From Rhodoblastus sp963748385 (GTDB taxonomy: Bacteria; Pseudomonadota; Alphaproteobacteria; Rhizobiales; Beijerinckiaceae), in contig CAVVIQ010000001.1 of the NCBI GenBank assembly GCA_963748385.1, positions 186,001 to 250,000 on the forward strand: a DNA stretch of 64,000 bases, read 5' to 3'. The notes beneath the pieces are model-generated. The model searched no databases, was not told where the DNA came from, and saw only the letters and a list, made by a program, of their open reading frames with translations. This document shows, one piece after another, positions 10,180 through 20,914 of this stretch. The position numbers and the translations under genes are program-made. Within the stretch, counting starts at the first letter, position 1. Each line of letters begins with the position of its first letter.

Positions 10180-10562
10180 TCAACGATCGACCGGGAGCAG
10201 CCCGCCGGATTGATGCGCCGCGATCCATTTTTTCAGTTCGGCAACATGCTCGCTTTCCTCTGCGACGAATTCGGCCGCCAGAATTTCTTGATCTCCGGAT
10301 CGTCGGTCGCGTCGAGCACCGACTTGTAATAGGCGAGACCCGCCTGTTCGGCGGAAAGCGCGATCTCCAGCGCCTCCTCGCGCCCGATCATCGGGTCGGC
10401 GGCCCAGATGGCGGCGCGTTCCGGACTCTCGAGATCGGGCCAGACGAAATCTCCCGGCTTGATCTCCGGAATTTCACGAAAGCCGCACGCGGGCGCGGGC
10501 GTCGGCGAGATGCAGGGTCGAATAATGCGACAGGCTGCCGAATAACTTAGACCAGGTCTCAT
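10180..10562 (-). CDS. Ferritin-like/rubrerythrin-type protein (frameshifted)
   Basis: Three frame pieces join into one protein of about 127 residues: TWSKLFGSLSHYSTLHLADAR, CGFREIPEIKPGDFVWPDL with REEALEIALSAEQAGLAYYK, and AAEFVAEESEHVAELKKWIAAH. The motifs SAEQAGLAYY and AEESEHVAELKK are those of four-helix di-iron ferritin-like proteins. Frame changes are near 10490 and 10280. The ATG at 10562 is probable but the first residues are uncertain. Its nearness to nif accessory genes suggests iron or oxygen handling; this is inference. Confidence 0.65.
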
Positions 10563-10933
10563 TGATCAGAACCCAGCCGCCGTGACTTTTCGTGCAGCCA
10601 TCCACCCGCCGTCGCAGCGCGGCAGCAGCGGGTGACGCGGCGACCCCGCACAATATCAACGCGACACAGGATGGTGATTTGTTCGCCTGGCGCGAAAGTG
10701 GAAAGCAAAACGCCCGCTCCCGATAAGGGGAGCGGACGTCCAGCCTTGTTGCGGCACTTGGGAGCAACCGCAATGTGACAATGGAGGCCGGACCTTGACC
10801 GAGCCTTGCGCCTGTCGGCTGCGTGGCGCCGTTTGAAATGGCTCGGCGGAATTTGCAGGCATGGGGGCGCTTGTGGCGCCCAGCTGTGGCCGCCGCCGGT
10901 TTGCTCCTGGCGTCAGCCCTCGCGCCGGCGGCG
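10563..10933. other. Gap without a recognisable gene; one hairpin
   Basis: About 370 bases. A stem CGCTCCC/GGGAGCG (10715-10734) is followed on the minus strand by GGCGTTTTGC, so it may end the transcript of the small membrane gene upstream. No family-like reading was seen in any frame. Confidence 0.4.
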
Positions 10934-11164
10934 TTATCTTTTTTGCCTCCACATGACCAGCCCGATGCCGAGAAAAACGATCCCGACAAGCAGCAGCCCA
11001 TAGCTCAGCGCCATGACGAAGTCGAACTGGTCAACCCCATTGGCGATCAAATTCATTCGAACCAGCAAGTTCACGACCGCCAGCAGCGTCGTGGCGCCGC
11101 CATAGAATAAGATTAATCTATATTGCTTTTGTGGAGTCTTTTGTTTGGATTTATCTTCAGACAT
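10934..11164 (-). CDS. Small two-helix membrane protein, unknown function
   Basis: A 76-residue protein that starts with a charged cytoplasmic-type segment (MSEDKSKQKTPQKQYR), then two hydrophobic helices (about residues 17-36 and 48-70), and ends WRQKR. The start at 11164 follows GAGAGGG. I do not recognise a family. It stands alone between the ferritin-like gene and the metallo-hydrolase, on the same strand as both. Confidence 0.6.
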   Translation of the reverse strand: MSEDKSKQKTPQKQYRLILFYGGATTLLAVVNLLVRMNLIANGVDQFDFVMALSYGLLLVGIVFLGIGLVMWRQKR

Positions 11165-11383
11165 TGCGTGGCCCTCTCGATTTCGCGCATGCATTGCGGG
11201 AATCCCGTGGCGAAACGATTGGCAGCCCTGAAACACCGCCGACATCTGGCCAGCCGCCCCCACCCTGAACCACCTTTAATCCGAAATCGACACAAACGGA
11301 ATGGCTGTCGCGCCGACGGCCTGGCGAAGGCTGCCGAACCCGTCCGCATGGCGCCGGAAGATCGATCGCAAGGCAGGCTCCGG

Positions 11384-12373
11384 TCACCTGATGTCATATG
11401 CCAGGCCTGGCTCTCCGGCGGGGAACAAGGCTTCGTCGATTCCCCGGCGCGCGAGGGCGGCGAGGAGCAGCTCCGGCGGTTCGTCGCGGCGCTCGTCGGT
11501 GAGATGGAAGACGCCCCAGTGGATCCCGACGGCGCGGCGGGCTTCGAGATCTTCCATGATCTGCACCGCTTCGTTCGGATCGATGTGCTGCGCGCTCATG
11601 AACCAGCGCGGCGCATAAGCGCCTATGGGGATCAAGGCCAGGTCGGGCCTGCCGACCCGCCGCCGCATCTCTTTGAAAACGCGCCCGTCGCCATAGCCGG
11701 TGTCGCCCGCAAAATAGGCGCTGCCGCCGCTGGCGCGCAGGACGAATCCGGACCAGAGCGCCATGCGCCGATCGCTACGTCCGCGCGCCGACCAATGGTT
11801 GGCCGGAACAATGACGACCTCGCCTCCCTTGCCGATGTCAACGCGGTCCCACCAATCGCCGGCCGCCACCCGGATCTCGGGAATTGCGCGCCGCAGGATT
11901 GCGTCATTGCCCAGCGGCGTCACGATCAGCGGATTGTGCTCGACCTTGAGGCGGCGGAGCGTCGCCAGGTCCATATGGTCGTAATGATTGTGGCTGAGCA
12001 GCACGGCGTCGATCGGCGGCAAGTCTTCGAAGGCGATTCCGGGCGCCGCCACGCGCCGGGGGCCGGCGAATGCGAACGGGCTCGCCCTTTCCGACCACAC
12101 GGGGTCGGTGAGGACATTGAGACCGCCCGCCTGGATCAGCACGCTCGCGTGGCCGACGATCGTGGCGCGCAATCCCTCGGCCCGGGCGTCCGGAACGGCC
12201 TGCCGCACCGGGACCGACTGTGGCCACGCCGCAGGTCTTTCCTTCAACTTCCAGCGCAGGATTGCGCGAAATTCGCGATCCGTTTCGACGCGATCCATGT
12301 TGCGGAAACGCAGACCGTCGAAATTCTCGCTCGTCGGCCCCGAATAATAAGGATTTCGAAGTCGTCGCCCCAC
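11384..12373 (-). CDS. MBL-fold metallo-hydrolase (UlaG/NAPE-PLD-like)
   Basis: A 329-residue protein. The metal motif SHNHYDHMD has the H-X-H-X-D-H signature. Further metal-ligand segments are VPANHWSARG, YFAGDTGYGDG and GIHWGVFHLTDE. The N-terminus RNPYYSGPTSENFDG is typical of the bacterial NAPE-phospholipase D-like group, which hydrolyses phosphodiester or lactone-type substrates. GTG at 12373 is chosen because GAGGAT lies just upstream and the family text begins there; the longer ATG at 12514 adds residues without similarity. The substrate is unknown. Confidence 0.82.
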   Translation of the reverse strand: MGRRLRNPYYSGPTSENFDGLRFRNMDRVETDREFRAILRWKLKERPAAWPQSVPVRQAVPDARAEGLRATIVGHASVLIQAGGLNVLTDPVWSERASPFAFAGPRRVAAPGIAFEDLPPIDAVLLSHNHYDHMDLATLRRLKVEHNPLIVTPLGNDAILRRAIPEIRVAAGDWWDRVDIGKGGEVVIVPANHWSARGRSDRRMALWSGFVLRASGGSAYFAGDTGYGDGRVFKEMRRRVGRPDLALIPIGAYAPRWFMSAQHIDPNEAVQIMEDLEARRAVGIHWGVFHLTDERRDEPPELLLAALARRGIDEALFPAGEPGLAYDIR

Positions 12374-12826
12374 GCTTATCCTCGCTCGCTCACCCCAGGC
12401 GGCCCCTCTCAAAAAACCTTTGCGGGGCGCGCAATCATCATGGAGGACAGGCAGGCTCTTTTCGCGAGCGGCCACGCCCGGCTCCCCGTCCGTCCCATCG
12501 GTCGAAGTAATCACCGCCGATCGAACTTGAAAGAGCGTGACCGGTTTTTCGCCGGCTTTCGTCGATCCGAAGCAGGCGAGCGGCCTGCCGCGGCGAGCGC
12601 CTGCCTGACGACGGCGGCCCGCCGTTCCGCCGCTCCCATGGCCACGCCTGGGCGCGCCCTGAATTTTTTCGCGGCTCCCGAGGGCCCGCTGGACGCATCC
12701 GTGGGTCCGGCCGCCGAGCCCGCGAAATCTTTACGGCATCCTTATGCGAACCCGCCCTTTCCTTTATAGCCTCCTTATTCCGGCCGGCGCCATATTCGCC
12801 CCGGCCAGACGCAAAGGAGCGCGCTC
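12374..12826. other. Intergenic region carrying the kdp promoter
   Basis: About 450 bases between the divergent metallo-hydrolase and kdp genes. No gene is recognisable in 12374-12720. The last 100 bases hold the likely kdp control region listed separately. Confidence 0.5.
12730..12769 (+). promoter_or_regulatory. Candidate KdpE-controlled promoter
   Basis: Two similar half-sites, TTTACGG (12730) and CTTATGC (12741), start 11 bases apart, one helical turn, followed by a TTTATAG -10-like element near 12763. The arrangement suits a response regulator bound just upstream of the polymerase; binding by KdpE is inferred from location. Confidence 0.4.
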
Positions 12827-12910
12827 ATGCTGGACGTCATCTACCTCGCCGCGGGCCTTGGCCTGATCGGCGCGATGATTCTTTACGCCGAAGCCCTGAC
12901 CCGCGCCTGA
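12827..12910 (+). CDS. 27-residue membrane peptide preceding kdpF
   Basis: MLDVIYLAAGLGLIGAMILY is followed by AEALTRA: a single hydrophobic helix of 27 residues with a good ribosome site (AAAGGAGCGCGCTC). It ends 11 bases before kdpF, on the same strand and in the kdp transcript. It resembles KdpF in size but is a separate peptide. I have seen such peptides ahead of kdpF in related bacteria but know no assigned function. Confidence 0.6.
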   Translation: MLDVIYLAAGLGLIGAMILYAEALTRA

Positions 12911-12921
12911 CGGAGCCAAAC

Positions 12922-13008
12922 ATGTTCGAACCGATCCTCGGCCTGATCGTGGCCGTCCTGCTCGGGATCTATCTCGTTTTCGCCCTGCTCAATCCCGAGC
13001 GCTTCTGA
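12922..13008 (+). CDS. kdpF: Potassium-transporting ATPase subunit KdpF
   Basis: A 28-residue single-helix peptide, MFEPILGLIVAVLLGIYLVF, ending ALLNPERF. The ending LLNPERF is the KdpF hallmark. KdpF sits in the inner membrane and stabilises the KdpABC complex. It lies 18 bases before kdpA and is too short for most gene callers. Confidence 0.9.
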   Translation: MFEPILGLIVAVLLGIYLVFALLNPERF

Positions 13009-13026
13009 AATTCTCCGGAGTTCGCC

Positions 13027-14740
13027 ATGACCCTTGCCGGCTGGCTGCAAATCGGCCTCATTCTCGGCCTGGTCGCGCTCACCACGCGTCCGCTCGGCCT
13101 TTACATGGCGCGCGTCTTTTCCGGCGAGCGCACCTTGCTTTCTCCGGTCCTCGGCCCGGTCGAACGCGGATTCTACCGGCTCGCCGGCGTCGCGCCGGAG
13201 CGCGAACAGAACTGGCTCGCCTATACGATCGCGATGCTGGTCTTTTCGGCGGCGGGCTTCGCCTCGCTTTTCGCGATCCTGACGGCTTGCAGGCGTATTC
13301 TGCCGTTCAACCCGCAGCATTTCGACAATGTCCCGCCCGATCTCGCCTTCAACACCGCGATCAGCTTCCTGACCAACACCAACTGGCAGGCCTATAGCGG
13401 CGAGACGACCATGAGCAATTTTTCGCAAATGGCCGGCCTCGCGGTGCATAATTTCCTCTCGGCCGCGACCGGCGTCGCGCTCGCCATTGCGGTGACCCGC
13501 GCCTTCGCCCGCCACAGCGCGGCGACGCTCGGCAATTTCTGGGTCGATATGACCCGGGCGACGCTCTATGTGTTTCTGCCGATCAGCCTGTTGATCGCTC
13601 TTGCCTTTATCGCCGCGGGCGTTCCGCAGACGCTGGCCGGCTCGGTCGACGCGACCACGCTCGAAGGCGCCAAACAGACCATCGCGCTTGGTCCGATGGC
13701 GAGCCAGGAGGCGATAAAACAGTTCGGCACCAATGGCGGCGGCTTTTTCAACGCCAACTCCGCCCATCCCTTCGAGAACCCGAACGCCTGGTCCAATGTG
13801 GTGCAGATCTGGGCGCTGCTGGCCGTCGCTTTCGGCCTGGTGATCACCTTCGGCAAAATGGTCGGGTCGGAGAAACAGGGCTGGGCCTTGTTCAAGATCG
13901 CCGGTCTGGTGCTCCTGGGCGGCGTCGCCATCGTCTATGCGGCGGAAAGCTATCGGCAATCCGCTGCTGACCCACCTCGGCCTCGATCCCGCCGGCGGCA
14001 ATATGGAAGGCAAGGAGACACGCTTCGGACTCGCTTTGTCGTCGCTTTATGTCGCGGCGACGACCGGCACCGGCTGCGGCGCGGTCAACGCCATGCACGA
14101 TTCGCTGACGCCGATCGGCGGCCTGATCCCGATGTTCCTGATGCAGCTCGGGGTGATCACGCCCGGCGGCGTCGGCTCGGGCCTTTACGGTCTCGTGGTC
14201 TTCGCGGTCATCACCGTGTTCATCGCCGGGCTGATGGTCGGCCGCACGCCGGAATTTCTCGGCAAGAAGATCGAATCCCGCGAGGTCAAGCTCGCCATGC
14301 TGGCGGTGCTGATCCTGCCGCTTTCGATCCTCGGCTTCTCGGCCGTGGCGGCGGTGCTGCCCTCGGCCCTGTCGAGCCTCGCCAACAACGGCCCGCACGG
14401 CCTGTCGGAAATTCTCTACGCCTATACCTCGGCGACCGGCAACAACGGCTCGGCCTTCGCCGGCCTCAACGCCAATACGCCCTGGTATAACGTCACTCTC
14501 GGCGTCGCCATGAGCATGGGCCGCTTCGGCTATGTCGTGCCCGTGATGGCCATGGCCGGCTCCATCGCCGCGAAGAAGAAGGCCGCGGCGTCGCTCGGCA
14601 CCTTTCCGACCGACGGCGGCCTGTTCGTCGGCCTGATGATCGGCGTCATCCTGATCGTCGGCGGCCTGCAATTCTTCCCCGCCCTCGCCCTCGGTCCGAT
14701 CGTCGAACATTTCCTGATGTTCGCCGGCAAGATTTTCTGA
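13027..14740 (+). CDS. kdpA: Potassium-transporting ATPase subunit KdpA (frameshifted)
   Basis: The potassium channel-like subunit, about 570 residues. The four selectivity-filter regions are visible: TNTNWQAYSGE, GTNGGGFFNANSAHPFENP, TGTGCGAVNAMHDSLTPIGG and GNNGSAFAGLNANTPWYN. A single extra C near 13953 (TATCGGCAAT instead of TATGGCAAT) breaks the frame. A second, self-correcting pair of indels at about 13281-13301 turns the expected DGLQAY into TACRRI within an otherwise normal sequence. KdpA carries K+ through the membrane at very low external potassium. Confidence 0.88.
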
Positions 14741-14752
14741 GGTCCATCCGAA

Positions 14753-16837
14753 ATGTCGAAGAAATCGGAATCCAAACACCAGCTCTCGCTGTTCGATCAC
14801 GGCGATCATGCGCTCCGCCGCGATCGACGCGGTGAAGAAGCTGGCGCCCCATCATCTGGCCGCCAATCCGGTGATCTTCGTCACCGAGGTCGTCGCCGCG
14901 CTCGTCACCTTGCTGTGGCTGCGCTCGGTCTTCCTCGGCCAGGGCGACTCGCCGTTCTTTTCCGGCCAGATCGCTCTGTGGCTTTGGTTCACCGTGCTGT
15001 TCGCCACTTTCGCCGAAGCGGTGGCCGAGGGGCGCGGCAAGGCCCAGGCGGCGACCCTGCGCGCCACCCGCAGCGACACGCTCGGCCAAGCGGCTGCTCG
15101 ACCCGGACGGGCGCGGTCATCTCGCCTCGGTCTATTCGACCGTCCCGGCGCCCGATCTGCAACGTCGGCGACATCGTCCTGGTCGAAGCGGGCGATCTGA
15201 TCCCGTCGGACGGCGACATCATCGAAGGCGTCGCCTCGGTCAACGAAAGCGCGATCACCGGCGAATCGGCGCCCGTGATCCGCGAAGCGGGCGGCGACCG
15301 CTGCGCGGTCACCGGCGGCACGACGGTGCTGTCCGACTGGATCAAGGTGCGCATCACCGCCCAGCCGGGCAACACCTTCATCGACCGCATGATCGCGCTG
15401 GTCGAGGGCGCCGAGCGCCAGAAGACGCCCAACGAGCTCGCGCTGTCGGTGCTGCTCGCCGGCCTCACCATCATGTTCCTGATCGCGGTCGTCACGCTGT
15501 GGAGCTTCGCGAAATATTCGAGCGCCACGGTCAGCGTGACCGTGCTGGTGGCGCTTGCTGGTGACGCTGATTCCGACCACCATCGGCGGCCTGCTCTCGG
15601 CCATCGGGATCGCCGGCATGGACCGGCTGGTCCGCTTCAACGTGCTGGCCACCTCGGGCCGCGCCGTCGAGGCGGCGGGCGACGTCGACACTCTGCTGCT
15701 CGACAAGACCGGCACCATCACCTTCGGCAATCGCATGGCCAGCGAATTCATCGCGCTGCCGGGCGTCGAGACCGCGCAGGCTGGCGGAGGCCGCGCTGAT
15801 TGCCAGCCTCGCCGACGAAACGCCCGGAAGGGCGCTCGATCGTCGCCCTGGCCAAGGCGGATTACGGTATCGCCGAACCGGACCTGTCCGCCAAATCGCC
15901 GGTCGGTCATTCCCTTCGCCGCCCAGACCCGGCTCTCCGGCGTCGATCTCGGCCAAAGCAGATTGCGCAAGGGCGCGGTCGATTCCGTGCTGAATTTCGT
16001 CGGGCTCACGTCCGATGCAGGCGCCGCCCGAATTCCGTCAGGGCGTGGACCGGATCAGCCGCACCGGCGGCACGCCGTTGGCGGTGGCGGACAACGGGAC
16101 GTTGCTCGGCCTCATCCACCTCAAGGACGTGGTCAAGCCGGGCATCAAGGAGCGCTTCGCCGCCTTGCGCGCCATGGGCATCAAGACGGTGATGATCACC
16201 GGCGACAATCCGGTCACCGCGGCGGCCATCGCCACCGAAGCCGGCGTCGACGATTTCCTCGCCCAGGCGACGCCGGAGGACAAGCTGAAATTCATCCGCA
16301 AGGAGCAGACCGGCGGGCGTCTCGTCGCCATGTGCGGCGACGGCACCAATGACGCGCCGGCGCTCGCCCAGGCCGACGTCGGCGTCGCCATGCAGACCGG
16401 CACGCAAGCCGCGCGCGAGGCCGGCAACATGGTCGATCTCGACAGCGATCCGACCAAGCTGATCGAGGTCGTGGAAATCGGCAAACAGCTGCTGATGACG
16501 CGCGGTTCGCTGACCACGTTCTCGATCGCCAATGACGTGGCGAAATATTTCGCCATTCTGCCGGCCCTGTTCCTCGCGACCTATCCCGGAACTCGGCGCG
16601 CTCAATGTCATGCGGCTGTCGTCGCCGCAGTCGGCGATCCTGTCGGCGGTGATCTTCAACGCCGTGATCATCGTGCTGCTGATCCCGCTGGCGCTCAAGG
16701 GCGTGACCTATCGCCCGGTCGGCGCGGCGGCGCTGCTGCGGCGAAACCTGCTGATCTATGGCCTCGGCGGCCTGGTCGCGCCCTTCGTCGGCATCAAGGC
16801 GATCGACCTCGTCGTCGCCGCGCTGCATCTCGCCTGA
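14753..16837 (+). CDS. kdpB: Potassium-transporting ATPase ATP-binding subunit KdpB (frameshifted)
   Basis: A P-type ATPase subunit read across at least eight frame changes (near 14800, 15085, 15165, 15555, 15780, 15835, 15905, 16010 and 16590). Visible landmarks are MSKKSESKHQLSLFD at the start, VNESAITGESAPVIRE (actuator TGES), the phosphorylation motif LLLDKTGTITFGNR near 15700, MCGDGTNDAPALAQADVGVAM near 16330 and the C-terminus DLVVAALHLA. The 2085-base span gives about 694 residues, normal for KdpB. It hydrolyses ATP to drive K+ import through KdpA. Confidence 0.85.
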
Positions 16838-16847
16838 GGAGAAGGCC

Positions 16848-17450
16848 ATGCTCGCTCATTTCCGTCCCGCCATCGTTCTGCTGGCGCTTGTTCACCTTGC
16901 TCACCGGCCTCGCTTATCCGCTGGCCATGACCGGCGATCGCCTCCGTCCTGTTCCCATGGCAGGCCGGCGGCTCGCTGATCCTGCGCGACGGCAAGGTCG
17001 TCGGCTCGGCGCTGATCGGCCAGAATTTCGCCTCGGCGAAATATTTCCATCCGCGCCCCTCGGCGACCAGCGCGCCGGACCCGAAAGACCCCAGCAAGAC
17101 CGTCGACGCCCCCTATAACGCCGACAATTCCAGCGGCTCCAATCTCGGGCCGACCAGCAAGGCGCTGATCGACCGGGTGAAGGCCGGCGTCGAGGCCAAG
17201 CGCGCGGAAGGCTGGACCGGGCTTGTGCCCGCCGACGCCTTGACGACTTCGGCCTCGGGGCTCGACCCGGACATTTCGCCGGAAAACGCTCTGCTTCAGG
17301 CGCCGGACGTCGCCAAGCGCGCGCGGTCTCGATGTGGGAAAGGTGCGCAATCTCGTTCTCGCCCAGATCCGAAATCCCCGGATGGGTTTTTTCGGCGAGC
17401 CGCGGGTCAATGTGCTCAAGCTCAATCTCGCGCTCGACGAACTTAAATGA
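16848..17450 (+). CDS. kdpC: Potassium-transporting ATPase subunit KdpC (frameshifted)
   Basis: It starts MLAHFRPAIVLLAL with one membrane helix, then after shifts near 16893 and 16937 reads GGSLILRDGKVVGSALIGQNF, YFHPRPSATS, YNADNSSGSNLGPTSKAL and ISPENALLQAPDVAKRAR, and after one near 17320 VNVLKLNLALDELK. This is the full KdpC pattern at normal length (about 200 residues). KdpC is the periplasm-facing chaperone subunit that raises nucleotide affinity of the complex. It lies 10 bases after kdpB. Confidence 0.85.
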
Positions 17451-17466
17451 CGCGCTAGAATAGGGC

Positions 17467-20163
17467 ATGGCGACGGAGCGCGAACTCGATCGCCGCCCCG
17501 ATCCCGACGCGCTGCTGGCGCTGACGGGGAACGACAAGCGCGGCAAACTGAAAGTCTTCCTCGGCGCCGCGCCCGGCGTGGGGAAGACTTTCGCCATGCT
17601 GCAAGGCGCGCGCCGTCTGAAGGCCGACGGGCTCGATGTGGTGATCGGGCTGGTCGAAACCCACGGCCGCGTCGGAGACGGCGGTCCTGCTCGAAGGGCA
17701 GGAAGTCCTGCCCCGCCGCGCCGTCGAATATCGCGGCCGCACCATCGAGGAATTCGACATCGACGCCGCTCTGGCGCGCAAGCCGGCTCTGATCGTGGTG
17801 GACGAGCTCGCCCACACCAATGCGCCGGAGAGCCGCCATCCCAAGCGCTGGCAGGATGTCGAGGAACTGCTCGACGCCGGCGTCGACGTGTGGACGGCGC
17901 TCAATATCCAGCATCTCGAAAGCCTCGCCGATGTGGTCGAGCAAGGTCACCGGCGTCGCCGTGCGGGAAACCGTGCCCGACAGCGTGCTGCAGAACGCCC
18001 AGGACGTGATCCTGGTCGACATCACGCCGGAGGAACTGATCCAGCGTCTGCACGAGGGCAAGGTCTATCTGCCGCAGACCGCGCGCCGCGCCACGCAGAA
18101 TTTTTTCACGCCCCGCAATCTGACCGCGCTGCGCGAACTCGCCTTGCGCCGCACCGCCGACCGGGTGGACGACCAGATGGTCGCTTTGCTGCGGCAGAAC
18201 GCCATCGAAGGGCCATGGGAGACGTCGGATTATCTGCTCGCCTGCATCGGCCCCGACGACCGCGCCGAAATCCTGGTGCGCACCGCCGGCCGCATGGCGA
18301 CCAAGCTCAACGCCACCTGGGTCGTCGTCCATGTCGAGCGTCCTGGCCATGAAGAGACGGATCCGACTCGACTCAAGAAAATCGACGACGCGCTGCGGCT
18401 GGCGGAGCGGCTCGGCGCGCAGATCCAGCGTCTGAGCGCCGGCGACATCGTTGCGGAAGTTCTGCGCTATGCGCGGCGTGAAAACGTCACCCAGATCGTC
18501 GTGGGACGCTCGTGCGCCGGCTGGCTGCGCCGGCGTCTGGGCCGCAGCTTCTCCGACGAAATGGTGCGCCGGGCGAGCGATATCGCCGTGCAGGTCATCA
18601 CGACGCCGGAAAGCGAAGCGCCGCGCGCGGCGTTCCGATGGAGGCGTCCGAAGCCGAAGGGTTTGCTTCCTGGTCTGATCGCCGCCTTCGTCGCCGTCGC
18701 CGTCGCGGTGGGAATTGGCGAGGCGCTCTCGCTGGTCCTCAAATTGCCGAACCTGTCGATGGTCTTCCTGCTGGCGGTGCTCGGCTGCGCGGTCTCCTAT
18801 GGCCTGTGGTCCGCGGTCGCCGCCTCGGTCCTGTCGTTCCTCGCCTATAATTTCTTCTTCATTCCCGCCGATCTACACTTTCACCGTGGCGTCGCCGCAG
18901 GAGCTTCTGTCCCTGCTGGTCTTCCTCGCGGTCGCGGTCTTCACCGGCACTTTGGCCGGACGCGTGCACGATCAGGCCGAAGCGGTGCGGCAACGCGCCC
19001 AGAATTCGGAGTCGCTCTATGATTTCTCGCGCAAGCTCGCGGGGGCGGCGAAGCTCGACGACGTGCTCTGGGCGGCGGCGGCCCATCTTCAGAAAATCGT
19101 CGGCGGCGCCGTGGTGTTGCTGATTCCGGAAGACGGAGATCTGCAGGTGCGCATCGCCTGGCCTCCCGACGTCGAGCTGGACGCGGGCGAAATCAGCGCG
19201 GCGCGTTGGGCTTTTTCCAAGAACGAAGTCGCCGGCTGGCGAACGGACACGCTTCCCACGCTCGCCAAGCAGTTCCGGCCTCTCGTCACCCCGCGCGGGG
19301 CGGTCGGCGTCTTCGGCTTCGAGCCGATGGCGCGCGGCGACGCGCCAACCCCCGAATTCGAACGCGCCTTGACCTCGATCCTCGAACAGACGGCGCTCGC
19401 TGTCGACCGCTCGCTGCTCATCGGCGAGGCGGTCCGCGCGGCGGCGCTCGAAGACAATGAACGGCTGCGCACCACTTTGCTCTCCTCGCTGTCGCACGAC
19501 CTGCGCACCCCGCTGGCGACAATTTCCGGCGCCATTTCGACCCTGCGGCAATTGCACGACCGGCTGCCGCCGGAAAAGAGAGAGGAACTGCTGGCTTCCG
19601 CCGAGGAGGAGACGGAGCGCCTGACCCGCTTCATCGCCAATCTGCTCGACATGTCGCGCATCGAATCCGGCGCGTTGAAAGCGCGGCGGGATTATCTCGA
19701 CGCCGCCGACTGCATCCGCAACGCGGTCGAGCGCGGCCGCAAGGCTTTTGGCCCGGACAGCATCGAAACCTCGCTGGCGCCGGACCTGCCCTATATTCGC
19801 GGCGACGCCCAACTGCTTGAGCAGGTCCTGTTCAATCTGCTCGACAACGCCCACAAATATGGCGGCGGCTCCAAAGCGATCGTCCATGCGCGCCGCGAGA
19901 GCGATCAGGCGGTGATCACCGTCACCGACGACGGGCCGGGGATCAAGCCGGCGGACCTCACCCGCGTGTTCGAGAAATTCTATCGCGGCGGCAAGGCGGA
20001 CGGACGCAAGGCCGGGACGGGTCTCGGCCTTTCCATCTGCAAGGGGCTGGTCGAGGCGATGGGCGGAACGATCGAAGCTCAAAGCCCGGCGGCGCGCCGG
20101 CGCGGAACCCGGATCGCGCTGCGCTTTCCCGTAGCCGAGATCAAGGAGAGGCTGCCGGCATGA
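17467..20163 (+). CDS. kdpD: Osmosensitive K+ channel histidine kinase KdpD (frameshifted)
   Basis: A sensor kinase of about 898 residues. The N-terminal KdpD domain has the Walker-type motif GAAPGVGKTFAML and IVVDELAHTNAPESRHPKRW. A Usp-like domain (ATWVVVHVERPG, IVVGRS) follows, then four membrane helices (18660-18960), a GAF-like region, the phospho-acceptor SHDLRTPLATISGA and ATPase boxes NLLDNAHKYG, DDGPGIK and GTGLGLSICKGL. Frame changes are near 17690, 17945 and 18875; the last 1.3 kb is intact. It senses low potassium and phosphorylates KdpE. It overlaps kdpE by four bases. Confidence 0.87.
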
Positions 20164-20846
20164 AACAGCGCGTCCTGATCGTCGACGACGAGGAACAGAT
20201 CCTGAAATTCCTCACCACGGCGCTGGAGGCGTCCGACTACGCGGTCATTCATGCGCGGACAGGCCGCGAGGCGCTGCATCAGATCGCCGCCGCCGCGCCC
20301 GATCTCGTCGTCCTCGATCTCGGCCTGCCCGACATGGACGGCAAGGAGGTTCTGATCAAGGCGCGCGCCTTTTCGAACCGGCCGATCGTCGTGCTGTCCG
20401 CCCGCGATCGCGAAGCCGAGAAAATCGAGGCGCTGGACCTCGGCGCCAATGATTATGTCGAAAAGCCGTTCAAGATCGGCGAGCTTCTGGCCCGGCTGCG
20501 CGTGGCGGCGCGGCTCGCCGGCCAAGAGCAGGCGAAGCCGGTCGTCTTCGAGGCGGACGGGCTGCGCATCGACCTGGAACGGCGCCTCGTGACACGCGAC
20601 GGCGCGCCGGTGAAGCTGACGCCCAAGGAATATGACCTGCTGGCCTTCCTGGTCCATCACGCCGGCCGCGTGGCGACGCACCGCCAGATTCTCCTCAATG
20701 TCTGGGGCCCGGCCCACGCCCAGGACACGCCCTATCTGCGCGTCTTCGTCGGCCAGTTGCGCGCCAAGATCGAAGCGAAGCCCGAATCGCCGAGGCTGAT
20801 CCTCACCGAACCCGGCGTCGGCTATCGGCTTTGGTCGGAGGAATGA
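20160..20846 (+). CDS. kdpE: Response regulator KdpE
   Basis: A 228-residue OmpR/PhoB-type regulator with an intact frame. The receiver domain has the acidic pocket D9/D10, phospho-acceptor D53 in VLDLGLPD and K102 in EKPF. The C-terminal winged helix shows LTPKEYDLLAFLVHHAG and the RVFVGQLRAKIE recognition region. Once phosphorylated by KdpD it activates the kdp operon. It ends the kdpF-A-B-C-D-E transcript. Confidence 0.93.
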   Translation: MKQRVLIVDDEEQILKFLTTALEASDYAVIHARTGREALHQIAAAAPDLVVLDLGLPDMDGKEVLIKARAFSNRPIVVLSARDREAEKIEALDLGANDYVEKPFKIGELLARLRVAARLAGQEQAKPVVFEADGLRIDLERRLVTRDGAPVKLTPKEYDLLAFLVHHAGRVATHRQILLNVWGPAHAQDTPYLRVFVGQLRAKIEAKPESPRLILTEPGVGYRLWSEE

Positions 20847-20914
20847 AACTTCCGGCGATCGCGACGCCAAGAAGGTCCGTTTTCGGCGCGCGAAATGAAA
20901 GCCGAACGATCCGC

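Noticed and set aside
11123..12769. 548-codon plus-strand open frame
   Set aside because: It is the antisense shadow of the metallo-hydrolase gene; the minus-strand reading contains the complete H-X-H-X-D-H family text.
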